The notes under the pieces are model-generated. The model made no database searches and was not told the origin of the DNA. It was given only the letters and a program-made list of their open reading frames with translations. 64,000 nucleotides of DNA from the NCBI GenBank assembly GCA_013399015.1, contig VWZX01001928.1, positions 213,431 to 277,430 of the forward strand. The letters run 5' to 3'. Shown piece after piece: positions 22,869-34,593 of this stretch; position 1 is the stretch's first letter, and the number at the start of each line of letters is the position of its first letter. A program made the translations under genes and the position numbers. This DNA comes from Galbula dea. Lineage: Eukaryota > Chordata > Aves > Piciformes > Galbulidae.

Positions 22869-25730
22869 GCAATAGAATAATTCAAATGTCTTAATTTCAG
22901 GTACTAAAAATGCCACCACACATTAGCAAGTGAAGAAACATGAGGTAACAAAGTCATCCAGGCTCAGTGTTTGACTTGTTCAGGACCCTTGGTACAGTCA
23001 GTCTGAAAGGAAGAAGGAGTAAACCCTTTGCTCTTTACCTGTTGGTGTTAAGCAGTGCTTTAGAGTACCACTTTATAACCCTCATTGTAAGATTTTTGAA
23101 TGCATGAAAGTTTTCTGTCCAATAAGTTCTGGGACTCTCATGCTGAGAAATGTCTTTAGACAATTTAGACAATTACAGGAGACCAAAAGACATTATGTGG
23201 CCAATATCCTCAGGCCATTGCTGTGCTGAGCTGTAACTCACTGGGCAACTCTTGGTTTTATTTCTGTAGATGAATTTAATCAAAATGAACACCAACAAAT
23301 CTTTAGACTTCTTTATGACAGTTAATATCTACAGAAACTAAAAGGCTCTCTTGGAGATATATTAGCCTAGAAGTGCATGGCTGTATTGCTGACATAAGAT
23401 ATCTGCTAATTCTCGTTGTTGAAGATGATGCCATTGTGCCCAGGAACTGCTGCTCTAGTCAGCTTGAAGGCAAGTATTTACTCATGTGACATGCAGTTGT
23501 GTTACAGAAATGAAAAGTGTTGGTCATATCTTTCCATCAGTCCCAAGAGGAACTATTATGCTTTCGATTTTTCCTTAGTTCTTCCTGAGGCTTGAATTTA
23601 ATAACCAGCAAGCTAAGTATGCATATGTACTTTATCAAACAGTAGTGCTATATTACAAATCCATGAAAAATTCACTTGGAAACAGATCTTGGGCACAGAT
23701 CCATTGCTGTTAACAGATGCATCCTAATTGATACTCCTTTAGGCTTTGTTGATGATTCATATGTTTCCACTGTGTTGTTTGAGATATATTTTCTTTAATC
23801 TATCTTTTTGCTTTAACGTAAACACAAGAAATAAATACATCTGTGTGTAATTTCTGTATTGTAACTGGAAACAAATTCTTAGACCTGAAATCTGTTTCTG
23901 CTGTATTAATCCTTCTATACCATCCCATTGACTAGGGAATTTTCATTTCATTTGATTCCCACTGCAGTTAAGGTGGATTATTCTAACTGTTGCTTTGCAT
24001 TCAGACTGGTAGATAATACTGAGCAGCCTTCCAGAATATAGAGAATTGCAGCTGGAATGACAATGACTGCTCTGATACAGTACTGTGGGCATGTACAACA
24101 GAGTATAAGTTGCATCTAGTCCTTCTGCTGGCTTAGAGTGGGGTTTATTCTTTTAAAAAGCAATTATTTGTGTTTCAGTAATATAGACTTCACATTTTCC
24201 ATTCTTTTTGAGAGAGCAGCTGATGGGAAAAGAAAGCAATAAGAAAAGTACTTCTTGAGCATGCAAAGATTTGAATGAAGGACTGAAACTTTCACTTCAC
24301 ATAACACAGACTGGTCATTAAAAGAACATCTTTATTACTGACATTATTATTCCTTGAGAATACTGTACATTTCAAAAGTGCTTTAGTTTTTATGCCATTG
24401 TGAAGCTAATCACTTTTTAAAAAGGCGATTACAAAGGAGTTAGTGTGGAATTAAGGGCTATCAAGCCAATTTTACTACTATTATTTCAGTGAAATGTGTG
24501 TGGAGAGAGGATGGGATGTGAATTTCTTTCTTTTCAGTGAATAGAAGCCTGTTAACACTGCCATGAAGTTAAATGAATGTAATGTCAGATCTAAAATTCA
24601 TGAGTATGGATAGAGTCGTCAGGAAGGGTTGCAATCAGCATCCAGAGAATATAAAAACTTTATGTGTCTTGAGTACAGCCCTCCTGAAGTTCTGTTTCAG
24701 GTGACACTTCTCAAATACCAATGAACTTCCTGGTCTGGTAGAATAAGCACTGAGTCAGGATCAAGCACTGGGTTCAGAGTTACTACTTATGTTGTCTTGG
24801 ATCAGTCACTTCATGTGTTGTCTGAAGTGCTGATGTTAATAGCATTAAATAATGATATCTAAACTACAATAATCATAACTGTTGTTTGTAGTTGATTGGA
24901 AAAATAGCTATTCTGGTTGATTTTTCTTGAACAAAATTTTTATTTGTTTCCACAAAGATCATGAAAGTAGATTTTTAGTCCAACTTCAAGTGTTTTGATT
25001 AAAATTAAGTCTCCCTCCTCCCCTGGGATTGCCATTCAGGGCTGTATTTCTGACCCTGTGCTATGGGTCTTGGCAATTGCATTTTGTGTTAAACAAATAT
25101 TTCCCGTCACCCATACCCCATGCCAAATTCTTCATGCAACAAAAGGGATCATTCAGTGTAGTTGTTTTGAAAAATGCAAATTCAAAAGCAAGCCTCAGTT
25201 CTTGTATGTCTTAGAACCAGGAGATAAATGTCTTTTAAGTATGCTTTCAAAAAATGGTTGGACTTTCCTAAAAAAAAAAAAGTTGTCATTTAAGAAACAG
25301 CATGGTGAAAGATGAAATCCAAAACATACAGACATAAAGATTTGCTGAGGCAAATAATTTTCTTCCAGCCAATGTGGAAAAATGCCTGGAATACATCAAA
25401 GCTGATGCTGAAATGGAATTCATTCTCATTTTAAAGAGATGGAACTGAGAAGTGTTCCAATCTTTCAGGATCCTGAATTACAGCTTGAACACTTTCATAT
25501 GAATACTGATTAGAGAGCAATAACTTTTTTTCCTGTAGCTTATCTCAAGAACAAATAACATAGATGTAGAACTTGAACAGCAGATACTTACAGTTGGACT
25601 TCTGTTGTAGTTTGTTTGTTTTTAAATTTCATTTTGACTGTACCATATGCATCATGCTCTTCTTTACAGTCCTCTATATAATAACTTATTTTCCTTTATA
25701 GCTTTTTTCACCCCTAGTTCAAGGTTTGTT

Positions 25731-25874
25731 AGATGCTTGTGTTTGTGTTTGAAAAGACACATTTCTACTGTCTGGCTGCTCTCCTGGAANCTAGATGCTT
25801 GTGTTAGTCTTGAATTCTTCAAAGAATGAAAATAAAAAAAGACACATTTCTACTGTCTGGCTGCTCTCCTGGAA
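25731..25874. repeat. Imperfect local duplication joined by a single N
   Basis: AGATGCTTGTGTT and GACACATTTCTACTGTCTGG..CTCCTGGAA occur twice, in 25731-25789 and 25793-25874, around an N at 25790. The copies differ by about 23 bases between these blocks. Probably two alleles placed in a row. Confidence 0.8.
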
Positions 25875-27349
25875 GGACATGTTTCAAGCTTTCTGTGCTG
25901 TGGAAAGTTTCAAACTCAAGTTTTCCACCTTTGGGATGAATCTTTTCTGTCTTAAACCAGTACAGGTATTGCTACTCTAGGAGTATACTATCTCTAGGAC
26001 AGCTGGATTTAAGCTAAATGGAGGCCCCATTGCCTCAAGAGAGGTAGGACTTTTAGACATACTCCAGTGCTTAGGACATTATACTGGTGAGCTCTGTATG
26101 CCTCACACAGCTGCTCAGGTCCCTGAAGTGCCTGTGAGGTCTCCCTTTGAAGTACCCTGAGGTCTCACCTTGTGAAGTAAAGAAGAAGAATTGGCTCTAA
26201 GCACATGGTTCTGGATTTCCCTGGGCTCTGTGGTTCAGGTGTCTAAATTTACAGCACTGGAATATTTCAGCCACTCAAATCCCTTCTTAGAGCTACTTCA
26301 TTATTCTGGATTCAGAAGATCCAGCTAAGTCTGGGTGCAGGAAGGACTACTGAAGAAGAAGTGTTTTCATATCTTCATGGCATAAATGACATCCATTATG
26401 GTTAAAGACCTTTCTTTGAAGTACAAAGTATTACAGTCACCAAATCTAATGAAAAGTTGATTTTACTTGAAGGTAAGATGTGGTGGGAAGCAGAGTTGCT
26501 CAGTTCAGTTTAAGATGGAATTCTTGAGAGAGGAAGAGTGGCTTCAACACATGGGCATGAAAAGTAGGCAAAATTGGAGACATGAAGAAGGGAAGCTCAA
26601 AAAGGTTCAAGAAAATCTTGCCCAGAGTGTTTGTCTGAAGCACTCCCTTCTCTCCAGCTTACTCTAAATCTATTTCTAACTTTTCTGAGAGGAAATTTGC
26701 AGACCTCAGATTCGTGGAGTGAAAGCAGAAAGACTGTATTCTGAAACACTCTTGCAGATGTGGCTGCATTATATCTTATTATATTTAAGCATGCTATTTA
26801 TCTTGGAAGAATGAGGCTTCTGCCATTTATTAACAGGAAAAATCTGATTTTTATGCTACAAATGTTTTCCTGTGCATGTTTTGACTTGTCACTTGTAAAA
26901 GGCTATATATTGCAAAGCTGTTGGTGTACATGAGGTAGATGAATTAAGAAGTATCTCTCACAGCCAGCCCTTTTAATTAGAGATTGTTATGTATATGCTA
27001 CATAATCAGCATATCATGATGTAAAAGATCACAGGGATAGCTGTATTATTTCTATGGAAAGAGTTTTGGAATAAATCCCACTAAGAAAAATGCAAACTTA
27101 TTTTCAGCAGGTAATACATTTTAAATCTCACGATGTTCATTTGTCAACTGACTTAAATAGTTGATGGGAGGTGAGAAAAGTTTTATCTGAAGTGTGCTAA
27201 ATGGATAGTCTCTGACCAGGTGACTTGGTGGGCTTTCCACAGGTTCTATGCATTTCCAAGGCCTTTAATGCCTAGAGTTTGTGACTCAACAGCAACAGTG
27301 TAGGTTGAAAACTAGGTCTTTTGTCTGACATGTCTGTTGGTGAGAGGAG

Positions 27350-27394
27350 GTAGGGACTTTTAAATGTCCCTTCCAAATATTCTATGATTCCATG
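27350..27394 (+). repeat. CR1 LINE tail remnant
   Basis: AATGTCCCTTCCAAATATTC and TATGATTCCATG only. Confidence 0.5.
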
Positions 27395-29046
27395 TATATC
27401 TGTGGGTGGTGTTCAGGAGGACTTTGGGGGGGCAGCAAGTGATCTGTGTTAGTCAAAATGGTCTTCAACAGGGACTGATTTCTGTGCTGCAGTATTTTTT
27501 ATACTTGGATATTTGCAGTCCACAGCGCTACAGAGCAATTGCTCCTGCCAGACCATGGGAAAGGCAGGATTTATAGAGCACCATGCTGGTTTTCTCAAAG
27601 GGTTGCAGAAACAACAAGCCAGCTGTGATGACAGCACATCCCCTACACATACATCTTTATTTCAGCTCTTCACAGCTTTCTTTGGTTTGATTCTGTAGTT
27701 GCAGAGATCTTCCAACCATAAATCTGCATTATATAGTTGTTTATTACATCTAGTAAGCTGATTTTAGCATTACCTGCATTTCTGAACACTTTCTCCTATT
27801 TATCTCTGCTTCAAGTTCTATCTTATAAAACTAGTTTATCTTATAAAACTAGCCTGGAAAAATTATGGAGAAGATTATTCTAGGAGCTATAGATAAGCAT
27901 CTGACCTATTTTCCTCACTATAGAATTGCATAGAAAAGTTGTAACTACTAATTAAATTCTATAGTACTCTTCCAAGAGGGATTTTTCAAGTTCAAAATAA
28001 TCACTGTTGGAAAATTCTAGAAATGTAATATAGCACACATCAAAACAGTGAAAAGATAAGACACAAAAAATTCTCCAGAGTGCTAGTTCCACCATGTTTT
28101 TGCCCATGAAAGTGTTTATGACTATAGCTAATTACATTCAAAGGGCACCACTTTTACATAATTCTGTATTCATGGGCATACACTTTACAAGGACTTGGAT
28201 CTTCATATTGTTCTCAGTCATATTGCTCTTAATGGGCATTGAAAGCTACAGAGGTTTGGATGTGTTTATAACTGTCTTAAAGAAAATCCCAAACACTTAA
28301 CAACAATGCTTTCTGCCCTACATTATGCTTTTGAGTCTTTGGGAGGACTCAAGAGTACTATTTGTCTATTTTGTAAGAAGTGGTTTAGTTGATTACACAT
28401 ATTCCTCCTTCCCAATTAAAAATTAGGGGGAAAAAAAAGGGAGTTTGTGACTCTGAGCCAACTTCATTGATGTGTAGAGCATAGCTAATATCAGTCATTA
28501 TTAAGGTCCTGGTTGTATGGTGTGTTTTCTTGTGAACATGATTATAGCAAGGTCATTTGCATTACTAAATGAATGCTAAAAATAGCAAAACATTTTTCCC
28601 TGCTGGCCAGAGAGTAATTAGTCCAATCATTAAAGCACAGATAAAGAGAAGTAACTACTCTGAGGGATGCTAACATGATTAAGCAGAAGATGCATAAGAA
28701 ATTAGTTCCTTAGCCACTAGTATGCTCTTCAGAATAATAACTGCAAAGATCTTGTTTAAAAATCACAGCAAACTTTCATGGAGGTTTTTGTGTGGCACCA
28801 GAAGAATCTGTAAAACTTTGTGTTATTCATTATTCAAAATTTATGACAGCAGCATATGCTGAGGGACTGAACTGCAACTGATGTTTAGTAAAAAGTAATT
28901 TCTGCTTTTCCTAGCACTACTGATGACGTTGGCTGCTATAAATTGTTGTTCCTTTTGCTGTACAAGAAGGAAGAGTCTGAGCAGCCCAATGCTGCAAACA
29001 GGTGGGGTCTTGCCTTCACTCACTTCTTATTCAGAGCTTGCATATA

Positions 29047-29805
29047 TCATAGAATCGTCAGAGCTGGAAGGGACCTTAAAGATCATCTAGTTCCAACCCC
29101 CTTGCCTGGCAGGGACGCCATCCACTAGATCAGGTTGCCCAGGGCCCCATCAAGCCTTGTCTTAAAAGCTTCCAGGGATGAGGCTTCCACAACCTGTTCC
29201 ACTGTCTAACCACCCTCATAGTGAAGAACTTCCTCCTAATATCCAACCTAAATCTACCCTCTTCTAGCTTACACCCATTTCCCCTGGTTCGATCACTGTC
29301 TGCCCTCCTAAGAAGTCCCTCTCCAGCTTTCTTGTAGGCCCCCTTCAGAAACTGGAAGGCCACAGTAAGGTGTCATTGGAGCCTTCTCCTCTGCAGACTG
29401 AACAACCCCAACTCTCTCAGTCTGTCCTCGTAGCAGAGGTGCTCCAGTCCTCTGATCATTCTCGTGGCCCTTTTCCGGACTTGCTCCAGCACCCCCATAT
29501 CCCTCTTGTAATAGGGGCTCCAGAACTTGAGGCAATATTCCAGGTGGGTTCTCACGAGTGCAGAGTAGAGGGGGAGAATCACTTCCATCAACCAGCTGGC
29601 CACGCTTTTCTTGATGCAGCCTAGGGTACGGTTGGCCTTCTGGGCTGCAAGCACGCACTGGTGGCTCATGTTGAGTTTCTCATCCACCAGCACCCCCAAG
29701 TCTCTTTCTGCAGGGCTGCTCTCAAGCCAATCTTCACCCAGCCTGTGTTGGTGCTTGGGATTGCCCTGACCCAGATGTAGGACCTTGCACTTGGTGATGA
29801 ACCTA
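29047..29805 (-). repeat. CR1 LINE 3' part, 760 bases
   Basis: Longest continuous CR1 3' piece here. Minus readings in two frames give the end of ORF2 (GVLVDEKLNMSHQCVLAAQK, YYKRDMGVLEQVRKRATRMI, FRLDIRRKFFTMRVV), so it carries frameshifts, followed by the 3' UTR and tail ATGATATATG. 5'-truncated near 29805. Confidence 0.94.
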
Positions 29806-31493
29806 GGCGGATGACATCTGGGCCAGATATAGAAATAATGGGGGTTATTTGCAAGACAGTGTTTTGTTCCAGGTCTCTTTTTTGAGGCTGATCATAGAGC
29901 ATTGGAGGTTCAAGAGGATACCCATGGTTTTTCAAATAAATGCTCTTTGAATATCTGTTTGCTTTCCAACTCCCTCTAAAACTGTAAATGTACCTGTCCA
30001 AAACAGGTAAGCTTCTACTATGTTGGCAGGCACTTCTTTCATAGCAGAAGAGTTGGCATAGCTACCCAGCTGAAAACCAGGAAAATGCTTCAGGTCTTTT
30101 TCAGCCAACCACAGTTCCTCAGTACTTCCCAATACACCAATATTTAGGTTTAGTTGGAACTGTCAGGAATCAGTTTGTGAACAGTATGTGATCACATATT
30201 TCTGCAAGCAGAAAACATCTGAATGAATGAAATGGATGGATTGGTGCCTAGTATTTCTTCCATTATGCAGCTTGATGTTATTTTAAACTGTTTGCCAAGA
30301 TCTGTAATGAACCCTCCTACCTCCTGAATCTACAGCAAAAACTTACTGAAGTAGTTATTTAATAATTTTTCTCAAGACAACAGATGAAAGAAGCCATTTG
30401 TATTTTATGACAGTTCATAATTAAGCATTTACAGTATGGTGCCAACATTTATTACACAATATAGAAGGAGCAAACTGAACATAAGCAAAATCTGACAGAG
30501 TGTAATTGTGGAGTGATGCTGCGGGAATGTGCCTGTGTTGTCAGAACTGTAACACTGCAGAGCAAGTGGCACTGTGATAAAATGTTATAACAGCAAATTG
30601 CTTTTCCAGCTGTGTTAGACTTCCTTCCCTCTTCCCTGGAAAAGAGAGGAGAAAAAATATTTTACCCTTGAAATGACTTGGAGAAACAAGATGAGACTTT
30701 GAGAGTTAAGATCACTGGCTGCTTTTGTAAGGCAACAAAAGTGTATAGAATAAATGAGGCCCAAGGAGTTTCTTTTGGTTTTATGGTTGTCCCATTTTTT
30801 TTTTCCTCCATCTCACTGAGTATTTTGTAAAAATTTTCTAGATCTTATTTAGGTTGCTTATCCTGTTTTCATTTCTACTGGAAAGCAGGCCAGTAGTCTT
30901 TGCAAGAGTCTTTTTTTGTGGAAATTCTCAGCTGTTTAATACCACTTTCACATGTGATAAATAAAAATTGTTTAAACAGCTGTAACTCCAGTGAAGTGAT
31001 CAGAAAAGCTCACATTTTTTTCATAAATGTTAGATTGCATTTCCACAAATTCTCTGTGCAATCCCTAACAAGATTCATCTGACTAAATGTCAATGCACAA
31101 TGTGCACGGCCACATCTGAGCTGTGTACATTGACATTATACTCCATGGAGGTAGAGCTACAGGGAGAACCATCTGCTAAAAGAGACAATCAAGATAGAAC
31201 AAGGGCACCACATCCTAAAAACACATTTTTATTTTATTGTCTCTATTTTTGAGCCTAGATCTGTCTAACTAAGCTGCAGATGTGTACATTTTTTCTTGTC
31301 TAAAGCTAGAGGAGAGACAACAAAGCACTTCTCAAGCTTATTCCCAAACTGTCTCTATCCTCACAAAGCACACACTATACAGAATGATCTCTCTTCCTCT
31401 TCTGCACCATTATCAGGGCCTCCCATGACACAACAGTTTCTTACAGCTATGTTGGTTAAAAGGAAAGATGAATTAAGAGTATATGTTGCCCAG
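29806..31493. other. Intergenic stretch
   Basis: No gene or known repeat seen. Confidence 0.55.
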
Positions 31494-31711
31494 AGAGGTG
31501 GTATGTGCTCCATCCCTGGAAATATTCCCGGTCATGTTGAACAGGGCTCTGAGTTACCTGGGTGTTGGATTCACAGAATCATAGAAGAATATTAGGAGTT
31601 GGAAGGGACCTCAAAAGATCATCTAGTCCAACCTCCCTGCCACAGCAGGATTCCCTAGACCAGATTAGATGACCATTAAAGGTCCCTTCCAACTCAAACT
31701 ATTCTATGATG
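31494..31711 (+). repeat. CR1 LINE 3' end, split by another CR1
   Basis: Plus-strand parts 31494-31570 (GTTGCCCAGAGAGGTGGT..) and 31664-31711 (AGATGACCATTAAAGGTCCC..ATTCTATGATG) are one element interrupted by 31571-31663. Confidence 0.82.
31571..31663 (-). repeat. CR1 LINE 3' end inserted in a CR1
   Basis: TCACAGAATCATAG..TTAGGAGTTGGAAGGGACC..CCCTAGACCAG, minus orientation. GATT occurs at both edges (31568-31571 and 31663-31666). Confidence 0.85.
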
Positions 31712-33426
31712 CTCTATTGAGTCTCTGCAGCATAGTTAAGTGTATCCTATAACCTGTGACATAAGTAGACAAAGATAACTACATGCAGCAAAAGGTTCAG
31801 GTTGTAGTCAGTGGAAGAGCCATGGATTCTGGACAAAGCTGATTGGTGCCATGAGTTCTTTTTTGTTTACAAGCAGTTGAGTTGTTGGACAAATGTTTGT
31901 ATGGCAATAAGCATGAAATTAAAGTGTCTGAGTGAGCTTGAATCATGCACAATACTCTGTGCAAACACATTTAAGCAGGTGCCATCTATTGAATACCCAG
32001 GCTTCTCAAAAGCAGCTTAGTAAAGCACTGGCAAAGACACTCAGCAGCCAGCCAGCTCCAACTGCAAATGTTTTGTAGAATTGTGCTGCTAATTCAATTC
32101 TATCTTCAGGAAACTCCTCCAATTTTTAACAGTCACTGATGAACTTCTTACACTCTGGAGGCTGTAGATCATTCATTTTGTAAGCTTTTCATTCCATAAA
32201 CACCCTCTTCATGGTGGCTCTGTGTGTTTTAGCAGCCACTGCACAAGGCACATTTGGGGAAGTATAATTTGAGGTTTTCTCTTATCTGTTCCAGTGGTCT
32301 ACTGGACCAAGGCTGAGTGGATGGCATTAAGTGCTCTATTGGAGCATGTCTTCTAGTTCTGTGTCATCCAAAAAAGAATCTGGTTTGGGTGCTACAAAAT
32401 GAACCAAAATGCAGTAGGGCTGTAAGTTAAAAATATTAAGTTCAAAAATGCTTTCCTAGCCTGAATTAAGGTGCTGGTGTAGTTGCATCCTATGTAGCTG
32501 ATGTTGTACAAGATCACCCACTTTAACTCTTCTTGCTCTAAACAACTCTAATCATAGATAAAAGAGCAAATGTGCAATTGCTTTTTTTTTTTCAATGTTT
32601 TTCCAATTGGAGAATTTTACATTAAAAATGTTAATAAATTACTGGGTCTGCTTCCAAAAACTCCATGTCTTTATATTACCTAATATATCATGGAACCTGC
32701 AAGCATTTACTCATGAGTAGTACCATTAATTTCTGTAGGATCACTGAAGTAAAAAAAACCCAACTTTTAATTTCTTCCCAGAATCAAGATCCTGATCAAG
32801 GTCCAAGATGATAATGCATTTGGAACAGAATGTAGATTGCATAATGGAAGAGAACAATAGGTGTTTCCAGAAATTGTGTGAAATGTTACCCACTTTAGAC
32901 CTTCACAAGTGAAATCAGTATTAAGTAAAATGAATAATAATAATATTAAAGTAGGTATAAGAAGGGATAGGCATGAAATAGTTTATTTTGGGTGATGAAA
33001 TCTGTCCTCTGGTTATTAGAGAAACTCTGCTTCTTTGCTTGCTCTTATGATTCTTTCAGACTGTGACTGAATTAAGCAAGTAGACAAAGACCATGCTCAT
33101 GACAGATTTAAAATCTTTACCTTAGTACATTTGTAAACTCTTCTGTTGTTGATAGGAACACCATATTGTTTCATGGAGCAATAAAAATCTGTATTTTATG
33201 AAAAAATCTGTGACAAAATTACATATAATATGAAACCAAATTTTAAAATACATTCAATTACAAAGAACTTTGTCTTGTAAAAGATAGAATGGAAACAATA
33301 CAGTAAAAATAGATTATTTTTTTTACTTCCAAAAGCCTAACATATATGTTTAAAAAGTTGAAATTAAATTTGCTCACTGATGGCCACCCTTTAAAATAAA
33401 GCACAATAGGACACAACAAGCATACA
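31712..33426. other. Intergenic stretch
   Basis: AT-rich; nothing recognised. Confidence 0.55.
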
Positions 33427-33432
33427 TTTATT
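33427..33432 (-). promoter_or_regulatory. Likely STK32B polyadenylation signal
   Basis: AATAAA on the minus strand, the first I found past the stop codon. It is followed by a GT-rich stretch (TTGTTGTGTCC) suited to cleavage near 33410. It implies a 3' UTR of about 1.03 kb. Confidence 0.5.
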
Positions 33433-34454
33433 ATCAAAATGTGGATGTACAAGTTGTAAAATACCAGAAATGTTTGGAAATTTGGGTGCTGTTTAAAAAA
33501 ACAAACAAACAAACAAAAACCCCCAGGCTTTCATGTCAGCAATATTTTAGATAAAGTATGTTTGTTTCTATTTAAGATGGTTCTTATCTGCAATAGATAA
33601 TGAAAACAGAGACACATGTAACTTCTTAACATTTTATAACACCTAACTATGGATATGAGCAAATTCTTAATGTTTTTAGCTCTCTTCACTAAGCTACTTT
33701 TCAACTCTGGCTCAGTGAACCTATTGTCAAAATAAAAAGGTCTGTCTTTGTCATGGTCATCCTACACTACTGATGTGTCTGATCCTGAATCTACTAGAGT
33801 CACTAGCAAAACCTTGACTTGGCCAGGGCCACATCTTTTACTACAAAGCAGAATGCATGAAGTTGAAGAACAATGTCAATGTATCCACATTGCAACTTTT
33901 CTGATGGGCTTTAGGTATTTAAATGAAATTATTCAGTGCTTGGCCTATTTGAAACAACATTCATGTATTTACATTGTACACATCTGTTACAAACTCAACA
34001 GCAGGTGCTCAGAAACAACTGTGTCCAGTAGTTTCACAAAATTCCAAACTGGACCATTTAAACTAACAGTGACAGAGAGGGTAACATAAAGCCTTCAAGA
34101 TAAAAGCTAACCCCAATGTAACTTTGTCTCTTGTAGTAGCCAGAAACGTGGCAATCCTTGAGAGGCTGCCTAATGAATTGCTTCAAGTTTTCTTCCAGGA
34201 TTTTGAATAGGAAAGTCACACTTACTTATAAAACTGTATTTTGCTGCTGATGGTCATTTTTCCAGTGGCAGAGTCAAAAGAAGAGCAGGGTCATACATGG
34301 AAGGCCTCTGCTGGCCTGCTCTATGGGTTTGTCCTTGGCTGGGGATCCTGCTTTTTGAGGAATAAGAGTTCTGGGATCTAAGGGGTGAAGATGAAGGCAT
34401 ATGCAGAGAGAACCTTTGCTTGTCCTGCCTTGATGGAGGTGTGTGTGGGGCTCA
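33433..34454 (-). other. STK32B: Probable STK32B 3' UTR
   Basis: Between the stop and the signal at 33427. Non-coding; contains an AAAC simple repeat at 33495-33520. A plus-strand reading frame at 33748-34089 has no recognisable protein. Confidence 0.55.
33495..33520. repeat. AAAC simple repeat
   Basis: Four to five AAAC units after an A-run. Confidence 0.85.
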
Positions 34455-34593
34455 CTAGCTGCTGCAGCCTCTTGTGCAACCGTGTCCCAATAAATTGTTG
34501 TTACATCCGTCTTGTAGTTTATGATGGCTCTGAAGGGATGCTCTGCTGTCCATACTGGAAGTCTGTCCACTTTGATCCTGCTGTCTTCTTAAT
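34455..34593 (-). CDS. STK32B: STK32B last coding exon
   Basis: 139 bases to TAG at 34457-34455. It begins LRRQQDQSGQTSS, and the end DGCNNNLLGHGCTRGCSS is nearly the same as human DGCNNNLLTHTCTRGCSS. The middle (about 376-394) is variable and Ser/Gln-rich. Two C-terminal cysteines could be lipidated; that is an inference. Confidence 0.95.

Larger units (their letters stand above)
22869..29046. other. Intergenic stretch
   Basis: No gene recognised. Holds the local duplication around N25790 and a CR1 remnant at 27350. A frame at 24995-25315 looks random. Confidence 0.6.

Noticed and set aside
24995..25315. 106-residue plus-strand frame between the genes
   Set aside because: Looks random; no start context, repeats or relatives recognised.
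29308..30001. Several overlapping frames on both strands
   Set aside because: All are CR1 in wrong or broken frames.
33748..34089. 113-residue plus-strand frame opposite the STK32B 3' end
   Set aside because: No domain, no codon pattern or relatives that I recognise, and it falls in the likely 3' UTR on the other strand.
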